Positions 1 through 8,853 of a DNA stretch of 64,000 nucleotides are shown one piece after another; within the stretch, counting starts at the first letter, position 1; each line of letters begins with the position of its first letter. Location: contig JADKJE010000006.1 in the NCBI GenBank assembly GCA_016722515.1, positions 70,496-134,495 on the forward strand, in the 5' to 3' direction. Origin of the DNA: Alphaproteobacteria bacterium (GTDB lineage: Bacteria; Pseudomonadota; Alphaproteobacteria; Rickettsiales; JADKJE01). The notes under the pieces are model-generated. The model did no database searches, was not told the DNA's origin, and was given only the letters and a program-made list of their open reading frames with translations. Both the position numbers and the translations under genes were made by a program.

Positions 1-64
1 GCTTCAGGAAATCTGGGAAAGCTGCTGAGAGAAAGCCTAATAATGATCCAAAGAGTGTAATCAT
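1..64 (-). CDS. Small phage protein, N-terminus only (cut by window edge)
   Basis: Only the first 21 codons are visible. They begin MITLFGSLLGFLSAAFPDF and read out of the window. The start overlaps the stop of the gene at 61-249 in an ATGA arrangement, which indicates translational coupling. The short hydrophobic start resembles small proteins found beside holins in alphaproteobacterial prophages. It is probably part of a lysis or late accessory module that continues to the left, but the function cannot be set from this fragment. Confidence 0.65.
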   Translation of the reverse strand, partial: MITLFGSLLGFLSAAFPDFLK

Positions 65-249
65 ATAATCCTCCCCCCGATGAGCACCACCAGTTCAAAC
101 GCCATGCCCCCAAGTGCTAAAATTAGCGTGGTGAGCATCCACCACATGACGCGCTCAATGCGGTCGAGCCGTCCTTCCAGCGACTTGTATCGTTCCGCGC
201 ACACGGCAACGTGTACGTCGAGATGTTCTGCTTCTTGTTCTTGGGTCAT
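61..249 (-). CDS. Small holin-like membrane protein
   Basis: A 62-residue protein with an N-terminal charged helix (HVAVCAERYKSLEGRLDRIE) of coiled-coil character, then one strongly hydrophobic segment (about residues 34-58) ending in a short polar tail. This layout matches XhlA/holin-accessory proteins of phage lysis modules, but no family signature is decisive. The start is the ATG at 249, because a GGAGG lies 5 bases upstream; an earlier in-frame ATG at 264 lies before that Shine-Dalgarno. It follows the terminator at 265-289 and couples to the gene at the window edge. Confidence 0.7.
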   Translation of the reverse strand: MTQEQEAEHLDVHVAVCAERYKSLEGRLDRIERVMWWMLTTLILALGGMAFELVVLIGGRII

Positions 250-264
250 GTTTCCTCCAGGCAT

Positions 265-289
265 AAAAAAACCGCCTCAAAGGGCGGCT
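265..289 (-). terminator. Rho-independent terminator after the tail-protein gene
   Basis: On the minus strand the sequence reads CCGCC, a 6-base loop, GGCGG and seven T. It lies directly downstream of the 315-1742 gene and just before the holin-like gene, so it probably ends or attenuates the late structural transcript. Confidence 0.85.
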
Positions 290-314
290 GGTCTTGATTG
301 ATTAAAGGTTGGGT

Positions 315-1742
315 TTATTCGAAGTAGCCGTTGATCATCGCCAGCCCACGGATGATCTGCGATGCGGTTGCTGTCCCGACAGGCATACGCAGGATGATGT
401 GCAGGAACGTGCCGGCCGCGACATAAATCGGTGCGTCGAGGTTCACATCAATTGGTGTGAGTGAGCCACCAATGGCTGTGCCAACAGGCATGGACTGGAT
501 TCCGAGTGGCACACGGCGTGGAGCGCGTGTTCCTGCAGTGATGGAATCTAATGTAGCAAGCGATACGGCCGTTGCACCAACACCTAATGCCCATTGCAGC
601 AGCGTTGGCGTGGTAGCGGAAGCCGCTCCCATGTTGAAGGTTTCAATGCGAATGCCACGGATCACCAGATTGCGGTTTCCACCAGCCGCTGCGGCGGCGG
701 GAACTTGGAATCCGAACAGTGCATAATCCGTTTCTGCCCCAGCCACTGCCGCAAACTGAAACTGCCCTCCAAGTGTGGTGTAGCCTGCCGCCGTGTTAGA
801 AAGCGTGGCAGATACAGGCGCGGTATTGTTTACATAATTGGCAGATTGCCCCATTGCCGAGCCACGAGGGTTATTATAGCTGCCGTACTCAGCACCAGCC
901 ATTGCTGTTGGCCATAAGCGATTCAATGCCAGATCACGGGCGATCACTGCTACATCAGCCACTTCCATGCGCTGCGCCGAACCTGTGGCAGCGGCGTTAT
1001 AGCAGCGCATCAGCAGTGGTTGCCAACGCGAGAGCGATACTGCGGCAGCGGTATTAGGCGAAAGAATGACACCTTCCAGCACCCCGTCGATGTAGAACTC
1101 AATCCGATCTTGCTCGATGACAATGCGGTAATAGTAAACCTCATTTGCTACTGGCGAAGGCATCGGCGCGGTGGTGGTTTCCGTGCCGTTAATGTTCATC
1201 ACGCCTACCAGCACACCTGCGCTGTTGATCTTGAAATATACCCCATCGGTCGGCGTGGCCGTCGTGGCAGCAAAGCCAAGCCCAAATTCGCAGACGTTGT
1301 TGGCAATCGGGTTAATGGCAAAACGCTGGCGGAATGCTACTTCCAATGAGCCAGCAGGATGCAGTGGGAAGGTTTTAAAGGTTTGAACCCGTGCCACCGC
1401 AGCGGAAGCTACCGAGTTGCCCGCATTCAGCACCAGAAAACCGCCTGTCATGGCAAGTGTTGCTGTGGCGGTGACGCATTGATAGGCACTGCCGTCCACC
1501 ACTGTATGGTTGAAGGTATCCGCCCAGTAAATGTTGTCCACGCCCACGCGCAAGCGACCATCCGTTGAAACTCGTGCCGCACGAACCAGTCGCGGCTCGC
1601 CACTTGCGCCGTCATGGGATTCCCCAGCGATCACAGAATAGCCAGAGTCGGCCAGTGCCATAGGCAGATTGACCTTCAGCCGCTTGTTTGCGTCCACCGA
1701 AGCAAGGTCGGCGGAATCGCCAGATTTTAGAATAATACTCAT
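315..1742 (-). CDS. Phage virion protein, probable tail fibre or appendage
   Basis: A 475-residue protein with no signal peptide and a beta-rich, Gly/Ala/Thr-rich composition. Residues about 90-270 look like a jelly-roll or lectin-like sandwich (alternating hydrophobic strands, YYYRIVIEQDRIEFYIDGVL), as in concanavalin-like modules of phage appendages. The C-terminal third has a second beta-rich block. It is the last structural gene before the terminator, after the baseplate and DUF2793 genes, where receptor-binding or decoration proteins usually sit. The adhesion role is inferred from fold character and position; I do not recognise a named family. Confidence 0.6.
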   Translation of the reverse strand: MSIILKSGDSADLASVDANKRLKVNLPMALADSGYSVIAGESHDGASGEPRLVRAARVSTDGRLRVGVDNIYWADTFNHTVVDGSAYQCVTATATLAMTGGFLVLNAGNSVASAAVARVQTFKTFPLHPAGSLEVAFRQRFAINPIANNVCEFGLGFAATTATPTDGVYFKINSAGVLVGVMNINGTETTTAPMPSPVANEVYYYRIVIEQDRIEFYIDGVLEGVILSPNTAAAVSLSRWQPLLMRCYNAAATGSAQRMEVADVAVIARDLALNRLWPTAMAGAEYGSYNNPRGSAMGQSANYVNNTAPVSATLSNTAAGYTTLGGQFQFAAVAGAETDYALFGFQVPAAAAAGGNRNLVIRGIRIETFNMGAASATTPTLLQWALGVGATAVSLATLDSITAGTRAPRRVPLGIQSMPVGTAIGGSLTPIDVNLDAPIYVAAGTFLHIILRMPVGTATASQIIRGLAMINGYFE

Positions 1743-1743
1743 A

Positions 1744-2142
1744 TCAAACTCCTATGATGTTGATGTTAAAACGTCCCCAGCTTCCCTGCGGCGCACGCGC
1801 TACCACATCGAAACCAACGCCTTCATTCAGATTGGCGGCAATGGCGGTAATGCCCTCCAGTGCAGCATCTTCAGGATCGTGGTCGGGCGTGCTCACGCCT
1901 GCGGCATTGCAAAGAATGACTGAGCCATTCGTGACCCATGCAGCTGCAACTGCGACAATTGCCAGATCGCTTTCACCGCCACTGGCATTGCCAAAATCCA
2001 CCGTGGTTTGTTCAGCCTGCGGAGTGCTGCCGCTTCCTCCTGTGCCTGGTGGCCCCTGAGTGCCGACTGTCACCACATCGAGGCGTTTTTCCTCGACCTT
2101 CACAATCTGAATGACTTTGTTAACTGTGATAATGTCGGTCAT
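1744..2142 (-). CDS. Small phage tail-tip protein with collagen-like turn
   Basis: 132 residues. A charged N-terminal beta segment (VIQIVKVEEKRLDVVTVG) is followed by a short Gly-Pro stretch (TQGPPGTGG), a common linker or trimerising motif in phage fibres, and then by a globular domain with repeated hydrophobic strands. The ATG overlaps the stop of the preceding gene at 2139-2142 by four bases. It is part of the tail-appendage cluster with 315-1742 and 2139-2498. The fibre-assembly role is inferred from context. Confidence 0.6.
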   Translation of the reverse strand: MTDIITVNKVIQIVKVEEKRLDVVTVGTQGPPGTGGSGSTPQAEQTTVDFGNASGGESDLAIVAVAAAWVTNGSVILCNAAGVSTPDHDPEDAALEGITAIAANLNEGVGFDVVARAPQGSWGRFNINIIGV

Positions 2143-2498
2143 CGCGTTACCTCTGGGCTGATAAAGACAATCCCTTCCAACAGACGGGTAACGGTGATTG
2201 TGTCCGAGGCGATCAGTTCAAGATCGTAAACGCCAGCCGTGGCCGTAATGGCAGAGGTAGCGGTTGCCGAGGCAAGGATATCAATCGTGCCAGCTGCGCC
2301 GCCCAGGGTGATCCCACCATTTTCCGTGGTGAGTGTGAGAAATGGCGTTGCGGAATCCATTGTTTCCCGCATGTGCATCCGTGCTGTGAACCCTGTCAGG
2401 TCAATCGGAATGCCATTTTCGTCCTTCCAGGTAACGGCTTCTGATAAAGTCGCACCGCGATAGACGTAGAGATTATGTTTTGCTGGATGTGTTGTCAT
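2139..2498 (-). CDS. BppU-like baseplate/fibre N-terminal domain protein
   Basis: 119 residues with a recognisable pattern: an opening YRGATLSEAVTW, then PIDLTGFTARMHMRE, an NGGITL/GTIDI beta repeat, and a closing GIVFISPEVTR. This resembles small prophage proteins related to the N-terminal attachment domain of baseplate upper proteins, which anchor fibres to the baseplate. It is translationally coupled to the 1744-2142 gene. The family resemblance is by eye, so the exact attachment partner is unknown. Confidence 0.65.
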   Translation of the reverse strand: MTTHPAKHNLYVYRGATLSEAVTWKDENGIPIDLTGFTARMHMRETMDSATPFLTLTTENGGITLGGAAGTIDILASATATSAITATAGVYDLELIASDTITVTRLLEGIVFISPEVTR

Positions 2499-2502
2499 AA
2501 AA

Positions 2503-3216
2503 TTACCATGTCCATGGGCCGCGAGGTTTGAGGTATTGCATCGTCGTGCGGATCACGCCGCCCGTGAAGTTGCCGCCGTTCGCGGTCAGGCGGATAGCGG
2601 TGTTGGCGTAATACGCCAGTGGGCTGGTGATGCCGATATTGGTGGAATCCAGCGCAGTACCGATCAAGTTTCCGTAGCGTGTGGTGTCGCCAGCAACCCC
2701 AATGCCAAAGGATGTCGCGCCGGTGATTGCCGTAATCACGCGCACGTTGACCGCCAGCACAATGGCGCGGTCGGGAATCTGAATGGTGGTGTCCTTGAAT
2801 GCGCCTGTGTTGACAGTCACATCCTCGGTTTTGTGTTCCACCCGCAGATATTCGCCTGTTTCCTTGAGCAGCAATCCTTCCGACACCCAGTTTGTGCCGT
2901 CGAACATCACGTATTCGTCGGTGGTTTCATTCCAGAGCTTCAGCCGCTTAAATGGGGCGACAAAGAACCAGCCGCCACCATCCGCTGCCTGAGCAATCTG
3001 GCTGGCTTTTCCTGCCCATGCGCCCGTAGGGGATGAACCCACCACCCAGCATTGCCCAACCGTTGGGCTACCAGGTGGCGTGTTCAAACCCACATCCTGC
3101 ACGACTGCCTGAATCAGCACGTCGAGAATGTTAAGCGCATCGTTATGGGTGACTTCCTTCTGGCTCTGCGATTGCAGAATATAAGGCAGCAGTAATCGTC
3201 CCGTGGTGTTGGGCAT
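2503..3216 (-). CDS. DUF2793 phage/GTA tail protein
   Basis: 237 residues. The N-terminus (LPYILQSQSQKEVTHNDAL) and the following block with WVVGSSPTGAWAGK, GGGWFFVAPF and YVMFDGTNW match the DUF2793 family, found in gene transfer agents and prophages of Alphaproteobacteria beside the baseplate gene. The C-terminal half, about residues 125-230, is beta-rich and may form the host-contacting part. It lies 30 bases after the GTA-TIM baseplate gene, the usual GTA order. The molecular role of DUF2793 is not well defined; a distal tail location is inferred. Confidence 0.85.
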   Translation of the reverse strand: MPNTTGRLLLPYILQSQSQKEVTHNDALNILDVLIQAVVQDVGLNTPPGSPTVGQCWVVGSSPTGAWAGKASQIAQAADGGGWFFVAPFKRLKLWNETTDEYVMFDGTNWVSEGLLLKETGEYLRVEHKTEDVTVNTGAFKDTTIQIPDRAIVLAVNVRVITAITGATSFGIGVAGDTTRYGNLIGTALDSTNIGITSPLAYYANTAIRLTANGGNFTGGVIRTTMQYLKPRGPWTW

Positions 3217-3246
3217 CGGATGTTCCTTTGGTTAAGTTGTTAAGTT

Positions 3247-6200
3247 TTAGATGGTGGCTATGCCTGCATTGCCACGCCCAACCGCTGCGGAAAGTTGATA
3301 GACTTTCACGCTGACGCTGCTTTGTGCCGAACCGAAGTCCGTCACCTGCTGCGCGGCGGTGTAGATGGTTGTGGGCGATGTCAGGCCAGTAATCGTGCGC
3401 TTCAGCGTTACGCCTTGCATGATTTCTACCTCGTAGCGTTCTGATTCCTCGGAGAGCGGAATGTCCACTGCATCCCGCCAATCGCCACCGATCCGTGTGC
3501 GCCGCTTCCAGTTGATGGTGAGATCACCACCTGTGTTGCGGCTACCCACGATATGCACGGGCTCATAGGGCTTTAAGGCTCTTGCCGCATAGGTAAAGTC
3601 CTGCGCGGTTGTTGCCCCAAGCGTAGAGCCTATCGTTACGGGCTTGTACTTCTTGCTAATGCTCCAGCCAGAAGAAGCCATAAGCTCACGCGCCAGAGCG
3701 TTTGTCAGCATGATAAACCGTTCACCTGCTACATGACCGCTGACCGCCCATTCCGTTCCAAGCCGCCCACGCAGCAGGTTTGAGAGGCGGTATTTGTTGG
3801 TATCAAGCAATGTGGCGGTTTGGAACTGAATCACCTCATCGCCGATGACGCATACATTCGCGCCATTCAGCACGGCAATGTCGGTCACGCTTTGCAGCTG
3901 GCCAAAGGTTAAAAGCACATCGATGGTGGTGCTATTATCCCAGGTGTAAATCGTCCCTGCGGGAATGATATTCAGCACCGCGCCGATGGTTGCCTGCGCC
4001 GTAAGCGTTTGCATCAGCGCATAGTTTGAGCCACCATCATCCGAGCGGTAAACCGCCGAACCTGTCCAGTCGCCACCCAAGCCCACCACGCCGTAGCGCA
4101 GATAAGCATCCGTCACCGCATCCGTTGGGAACGCTGGCAGATCAAGCAGTTCCAGCCGTGTGGCGGAAATGCTCGTTGGTGGCTGTAAGTTCGGTGTGCC
4201 AGTGCCAGCGGGATTATAGAAATCATAGCTGCTGACATCCTCCGCAACCGCCATGATTTCCTGCATCCCATTCCGCACCAGCTTGGTGGAATTGATCCGC
4301 ATGACATAGGCTGCTCCGTCCTTTGTAACGGTAATCACATCGGTTGGCTCAAGCAGCGCATATTTCGGCGGCACAGTGAATTGATACTGCACACGTCCCA
4401 CCCAGGCATTGTAAAGGGTGACATCGGCCACCACTTTTGCTTCCTGATCCGAAAGTACAATCGGTAGGTTGACCGTGGCGTAATCCACCGCTTTGACGGT
4501 TTGCCGCTGTGAGGACTGCGTGCCAGCCTGATAATCCGCCGTGCGATTCAGATAAATCACATCCACCTGGCGTGGCAATTCCAGTTCCTGCGTGCGGGTA
4601 ATGCTAAAAGTGTTGATCGCATCATCACCTGGCACCAGTTCGGTAAAGTCCACCGTGGTGTTGGAAACCTTGCCGCGCTTGATGAATTTCAACAAGCCGT
4701 CCGATTCCACCATGTCAAAGAAGTAAGCGGTCGACAGTTGTTCAAGGCAAGCACGCACCGTTTGGCGGTTCGTAATGATGAAGCCAGAAACAATATCTGT
4801 CAGGCGGCTGGTGTCATACATCGTCGTATCGTAGCCAACCTTCTTCAGCAGATCGGCAACGATCTGGCCGAGGTTTGACAGCCCCAGCTTGCCTTGCACC
4901 CAATGCCCTGTTTTCCAGTTACTGCCGTCCGCCCACACCGAGCCGAGGTCGGGGAAGAACGGAAACGGCCGTGCGTCCCACGTCCAGATAAACTTGCGTG
5001 GAATAAAATTAGCATCCAGTACGTTTTGTGCATCCAAATAATCGATGGATGCATCAAGCGCAGTGCGTTGCGCCAGAAAATCCACCCGCCCACGCGAACC
5101 TCGAGGGTAGAAACTCTCCACTGAGTCAGGATCAACAAACACGTTCGGCTGGTTCGAACAGCCGTCCACCGAAGGGAAACCAAGCTCCGAGAACCACACA
5201 GGCTTCATTTTGGCAGTCCATGCCGTGCCACTGGCATCGGGATTGGTATGGGTGCTGTTCCACCAGTGCTGCACATTCTTCCAGGCATAGGTTGAGCCTG
5301 AATAGAAGGTTTGAGTGGTGCGCGTGCCGTCCCAGTAATAATCCCAGCCTTCGTCCTGCGTCCAGCCGTCATAAACCGCCTGATAGTCGATCTGCGATTG
5401 CGGTAGATCTGGCGTGAGCGGAAAATAGCAATCAATCGCCACCGCATCGATGTTGGAATCCGACCATAGCGGATCGAGATTATACCAGCCGTTTACCGAG
5501 TGATATTCGCTCCAATCGCCGCCATACATCACTTTCACGCCTGCGCCGACAGCAGATTTCACCGTGGCGGCAAGGCTTTTAAGCTGCGTCACCGCTGGGA
5601 ACACACCCGTCGGATTCATGTATTGCGTCAGACCGATCAACTCTGAACCGATCATGAAAGCATCGATGTTGTTCTTCAGCAGCACGCCGCCAACATTGAG
5701 GTTGGCATAATGTGTGATGAACCCATTGTAGCCATTGGTGCGCGTGAAGAAGTTATTTGCATCCGCTATGGTGGTAGCCGTAATCCTGCCGCGCCATGGC
5801 TTGCTTTGTGGCGTGATAGTATCCACTTGCACCATCGGATAAAACAACACGTTATAACCACGCGCCTTTAACTCCTGGCATAGCCGCACAATGCTTTTAT
5901 CGGTCGGCGTTCCACCGTAAGTGGGAGTGCCGTCTGGGAACGTCAGAATCTCGTGTGCAGTCGTGCGTGTAAAGCTGCCGACCGCCCAATCATCGGGCGC
6001 AACACGCGCTCCTTGACCGTCAAACTCCACCGCAGGCTTAATGATACTCACAGCGGGATCGACGGAGTCGGAAAACCAGTTCACCACTACCGACACCCAT
6101 TCCACATTCGGGAGATTGGCTTTCAGGTTATCAAGAGCCACCAGCATATCGGCTTTGTTATTCAGATTGTTCAGGTTCATCTTGGTAACTTTTCCGCCCT

Positions 6201-6969
6201 GAACGAAGTTGCCTGAAACATCCTGCTGTCCGCTGGTTTTTTCCTGCACCACCGTGTCATATACAAATTCGCCAGCACCAGGGATAATGGTGATGTCTTT
6301 AATCTTGTCCTCAAGGTCGAAGGGTTTCTTCAGCGTGCGGCGCACCTCAAAGGTAAAGTTCGGAATGCGGTTGCCAAAATCCCCTAGAGGGAAATCCTTA
6401 ATCACCACATAGGACATGCCGCGATAGGCTGGCGTTTGCCCAGCCGTATAGAACGATGAGATATAGGTATCAGGCAGTTGCGTTTCGTCACCCAGATAAA
6501 GCGTGTAGCTGCCTTGGGTTAAATCCAACTGTTTGCTATCCGCCCATACGCGCACCACTTCACTGATTGCACCCTCGCAAATAGCCACTGCCAGTGAAGC
6601 CGTGTAGGTGTAGCTGGTCGTAGTGGTTTCCACGCCACCACCTCCGCCGCCACCTTTACCACCGCCAGAGGATTGCGTGCTGGTAGTCACATGCTCCTGA
6701 ATCGGGCGTGACCAGATGACGTTTCCTGCAATACGGGCATTGCCGTAAACGACAGGGATTGCCTTGCCATAGGTGGAAGCCTGCACCATTAAATCGGTCA
6801 GGCGTGAGCCTTCCTGATTGATGCGTGCCTTGCCACCGCCGAAAATAGCACGGTCAACGAACCCACCCAGAAATCCGCCCGCACCACCAGCTACGGCGGC
6901 AAAGAATGTGCCTGCGCCGAGTGATGTGGCGGCGGAACTGGCCGCAGCTGCTAAAACTATTGCTGCCAT
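3247..6969 (-). CDS. GTA-TIM-barrel baseplate/tail protein
   Basis: A 1,240-residue distal tail protein. Residues 1-60 are Ala/Gly-rich and hydrophobic; a poly-glycine linker (GGGKGGGGGGG) follows near residue 105. Residues about 400-700 carry the glycoside-hydrolase-like TIM barrel of GTA tail proteins, with motifs such as FMIGSELIGLTQYM and VWFSELGFPSVDGC. Residues about 750-920 match the phage tail-3 region, and the C-terminus is beta-rich. In Rhodobacter-type GTAs this protein forms the central baseplate. The start overlaps the NlpC/P60 gene by 13 bases, so the tail genes are co-translated. A barrel that still cleaves glycans is possible but not shown. Confidence 0.9.
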   Translation of the reverse strand: MAAIVLAAAASSAATSLGAGTFFAAVAGGAGGFLGGFVDRAIFGGGKARINQEGSRLTDLMVQASTYGKAIPVVYGNARIAGNVIWSRPIQEHVTTSTQSSGGGKGGGGGGGVETTTTSYTYTASLAVAICEGAISEVVRVWADSKQLDLTQGSYTLYLGDETQLPDTYISSFYTAGQTPAYRGMSYVVIKDFPLGDFGNRIPNFTFEVRRTLKKPFDLEDKIKDITIIPGAGEFVYDTVVQEKTSGQQDVSGNFVQGGKVTKMNLNNLNNKADMLVALDNLKANLPNVEWVSVVVNWFSDSVDPAVSIIKPAVEFDGQGARVAPDDWAVGSFTRTTAHEILTFPDGTPTYGGTPTDKSIVRLCQELKARGYNVLFYPMVQVDTITPQSKPWRGRITATTIADANNFFTRTNGYNGFITHYANLNVGGVLLKNNIDAFMIGSELIGLTQYMNPTGVFPAVTQLKSLAATVKSAVGAGVKVMYGGDWSEYHSVNGWYNLDPLWSDSNIDAVAIDCYFPLTPDLPQSQIDYQAVYDGWTQDEGWDYYWDGTRTTQTFYSGSTYAWKNVQHWWNSTHTNPDASGTAWTAKMKPVWFSELGFPSVDGCSNQPNVFVDPDSVESFYPRGSRGRVDFLAQRTALDASIDYLDAQNVLDANFIPRKFIWTWDARPFPFFPDLGSVWADGSNWKTGHWVQGKLGLSNLGQIVADLLKKVGYDTTMYDTSRLTDIVSGFIITNRQTVRACLEQLSTAYFFDMVESDGLLKFIKRGKVSNTTVDFTELVPGDDAINTFSITRTQELELPRQVDVIYLNRTADYQAGTQSSQRQTVKAVDYATVNLPIVLSDQEAKVVADVTLYNAWVGRVQYQFTVPPKYALLEPTDVITVTKDGAAYVMRINSTKLVRNGMQEIMAVAEDVSSYDFYNPAGTGTPNLQPPTSISATRLELLDLPAFPTDAVTDAYLRYGVVGLGGDWTGSAVYRSDDGGSNYALMQTLTAQATIGAVLNIIPAGTIYTWDNSTTIDVLLTFGQLQSVTDIAVLNGANVCVIGDEVIQFQTATLLDTNKYRLSNLLRGRLGTEWAVSGHVAGERFIMLTNALARELMASSGWSISKKYKPVTIGSTLGATTAQDFTYAARALKPYEPVHIVGSRNTGGDLTINWKRRTRIGGDWRDAVDIPLSEESERYEVEIMQGVTLKRTITGLTSPTTIYTAAQQVTDFGSAQSSVSVKVYQLSAAVGRGNAGIATI

Positions 6970-7397
6970 CTGAATACCTTCACGAGTCTTGATTTCCAGT
7001 CATCATCAAGGCGATGCTCCACCACACGCCGCGCCTGCGCGTAGCAATGGATCATGCCAATCGTGCCTTCGTAATCCGTTAGGAGTGCCATGTGCTGCGG
7101 GTTATCGCGCACGGTGAACAAAGCCAGATCTCCAGCTTGGGCTTCTGTAAACGGCACTTCTTCCAGCAAGGCAGTGAGCTTTTGCGTAAGATATGCGCCG
7201 TCAGGCTCTCTGGAATAGGTAACCTCGTCATAGGCAGCGAGGGGCTGACCATGCGTATCCTTTAAGCCGAGTTCATCCACCACGCCTACAATGAGGCCGA
7301 GGCAGTCACAGCCTTTGCCTTTAAGTCGCGCCTGATGGTGAAACGGCGTGCCAAGCCATGTACGAGCTTGGATTACGATGTCCTGTGAATGTGTCAT
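6957..7397 (-). CDS. NlpC/P60 phage tail peptidoglycan hydrolase
   Basis: 146 residues. The catalytic cysteine is in the GCDCLGL motif (Cys32), and a downstream AGDLALF...PQHMALL block supplies the histidine, the usual Cys-His layout of NlpC/P60 endopeptidases. GTA and lambda-type tails carry such a protein near the tip to cut cell-wall peptides during DNA entry. It sits between DUF2163 and the GTA-TIM gene, the conserved GTA order, with overlaps on both sides. Both active-site residues visible here are intact. Confidence 0.88.
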   Translation of the reverse strand: MTHSQDIVIQARTWLGTPFHHQARLKGKGCDCLGLIVGVVDELGLKDTHGQPLAAYDEVTYSREPDGAYLTQKLTALLEEVPFTEAQAGDLALFTVRDNPQHMALLTDYEGTIGMIHCYAQARRVVEHRLDDDWKSRLVKVFRWQQ

Positions 7398-8254
7398 ACG
7401 CTTTGTAAATCATTGGATGTTGCTGAGGTGGCGAGCATCTTGTCCATACCTGGGACGTAAGGCTCACCGCGAAAATTGACGGCGTTATTGAATTTTGCCA
7501 CGCAAGTGGCGATGGTTTTATCGCAGCCAGCGATGGCGTTGAAGGTGTCGCCCACCGTTACGTTGTTTGGCATCGGCAGCACCAATGTGAATTGCTTGTT
7601 CGAGAACTCTTTGATCTCCATGCGCCGCCCAGCGTTTGCACCAGTCAGCCACACGATTTCCCCACTGGAAAAATATCCCGCCGCCTGCACCATGGAATTA
7701 CTGATAAAGACCTGACGGCTGGTGATGGTGTTGACCGTTCCGCCCACCGTGTAGCTGGCAAGATTGGCTTTGCAGCGCGTATCACCGAACACAGCGCGGC
7801 ATGTGGGGCTGTAAAGTTCAACGATGTTCTGCTGTAATTTCTGTGCCAGACCACGCACTTCGGCAACGAACTGTCCATTCTTCAAACTCACTTCACCAAG
7901 CCACCCACGGCGGTGCGTGATTGATCCTTGCGAGAGATCAGTGACATTCACCATGAAGATTTCAATTTCGGCAAAGTCATATTTGCCTGCCATGATGTCA
8001 GCTTCGGTGATTGCCGCAGCGTCGAGGATTCCTGCCACGTCCAGATTATCGACGCTGAATTTATCCTTGGTTTCAACGCTGGTGGGTGAAAAACCCGTCG
8101 CGGCTTTATAAAGCTGGCTGCTAAAAGTCAGATCATCGGTGTGATCGGTGAATCCCATCACCGTGCCGCTGGTCAAAGTCAGTTTCCAGCAAACAGCAAG
8201 GCTGGTAACTTCACCCGCCAGATGCGCGGCCATATTACTTGAGGCGGTTCTCAT
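7394..8254 (-). CDS. DUF2163 / BR0599-family tail protein
   Basis: 286 residues. The N-terminal half has the DUF2163 pattern (AVCWKLTLTSGTVMGFTDH, then YKAATGFSPTSVET and FSVDNLDVAGIL). The C-terminal half has the cysteine-bearing BR0599 pattern (CRAVFGDTRCKAN and FNNAVNFRGEPYVPG). In GTAs this is the hub-side tail protein that precedes the peptidase. It overlaps the NlpC/P60 gene and the DUF2460 gene by four bases each (ATGA type), which supports tight co-translation. Confidence 0.9.
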   Translation of the reverse strand: MRTASSNMAAHLAGEVTSLAVCWKLTLTSGTVMGFTDHTDDLTFSSQLYKAATGFSPTSVETKDKFSVDNLDVAGILDAAAITEADIMAGKYDFAEIEIFMVNVTDLSQGSITHRRGWLGEVSLKNGQFVAEVRGLAQKLQQNIVELYSPTCRAVFGDTRCKANLASYTVGGTVNTITSRQVFISNSMVQAAGYFSSGEIVWLTGANAGRRMEIKEFSNKQFTLVLPMPNNVTVGDTFNAIAGCDKTIATCVAKFNNAVNFRGEPYVPGMDKMLATSATSNDLQSV

Positions 8255-8853
8255 AAGCGTATCTCCACAATTGGAATTGCATCCCAGACAAAAATGCCTG
8301 GGCCGTCTGCACGCACAGCCAGCGTGTCGGTGTCGAAGCGCACTGGCACATCGAAATCAAAATCCGCGCTCACAATCACACCCGCACCAGGCGCGGCAGA
8401 GAAAGTGACAATCCCAGTGGTGAGATCAACGCTGAATCCTGCGCCTTGAAGCACGGCGTTCAGGTAGATTTTTACTGTGCCAGTGACGGGTTTCTTAATG
8501 TCGCGGCTGTAGCTGTAAGCACCGCTGGTATAAGTTTTTGTCAGCTGAAAGGCTGTTTGCGTGCCATTCCCTGTGCCGAGCGTTTGCCCCACCGCTTGGT
8601 AATCGCTCCAGTCCTTGAAGCGGAAGCCATAGGCTTTGCCGAATCGTGCGCGGAAGAACGCCTGCAGGATGTCCATATCGGTCTTGGTTTTAATACCAGT
8701 CGATACGTCCCAGCGACCACGCGCTTTCTGCCAGTTGACGTTGCGCTGCTCGAATCCTGAGAAGGTGGTGGTAATGCTGGTGTTAAACTCCGCGCCACCC
8801 GATGCGCCATAAGCGACTTTGGGTGGAAACTGTACTTCATGAAATGTGGGCAT
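8251..8853 (-). CDS. DUF2460 distal tail protein
   Basis: 200 residues. The family pattern is clear: FHEVQFPPKVAYGASGGAEF at the N-terminus, NWQKARGRWDVSTGIKT, then FRFKDWSDY, and a C-terminal beta domain. DUF2460 proteins form the distal tail ring in GTAs and related siphophages, between the tape-measure end and the hub. The gene lies immediately after the tape-measure region and overlaps DUF2163 by four bases. Nothing in it looks damaged. Confidence 0.9.
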   Translation of the reverse strand: MPTFHEVQFPPKVAYGASGGAEFNTSITTTFSGFEQRNVNWQKARGRWDVSTGIKTKTDMDILQAFFRARFGKAYGFRFKDWSDYQAVGQTLGTGNGTQTAFQLTKTYTSGAYSYSRDIKKPVTGTVKIYLNAVLQGAGFSVDLTTGIVTFSAAPGAGVIVSADFDFDVPVRFDTDTLAVRADGPGIFVWDAIPIVEIRL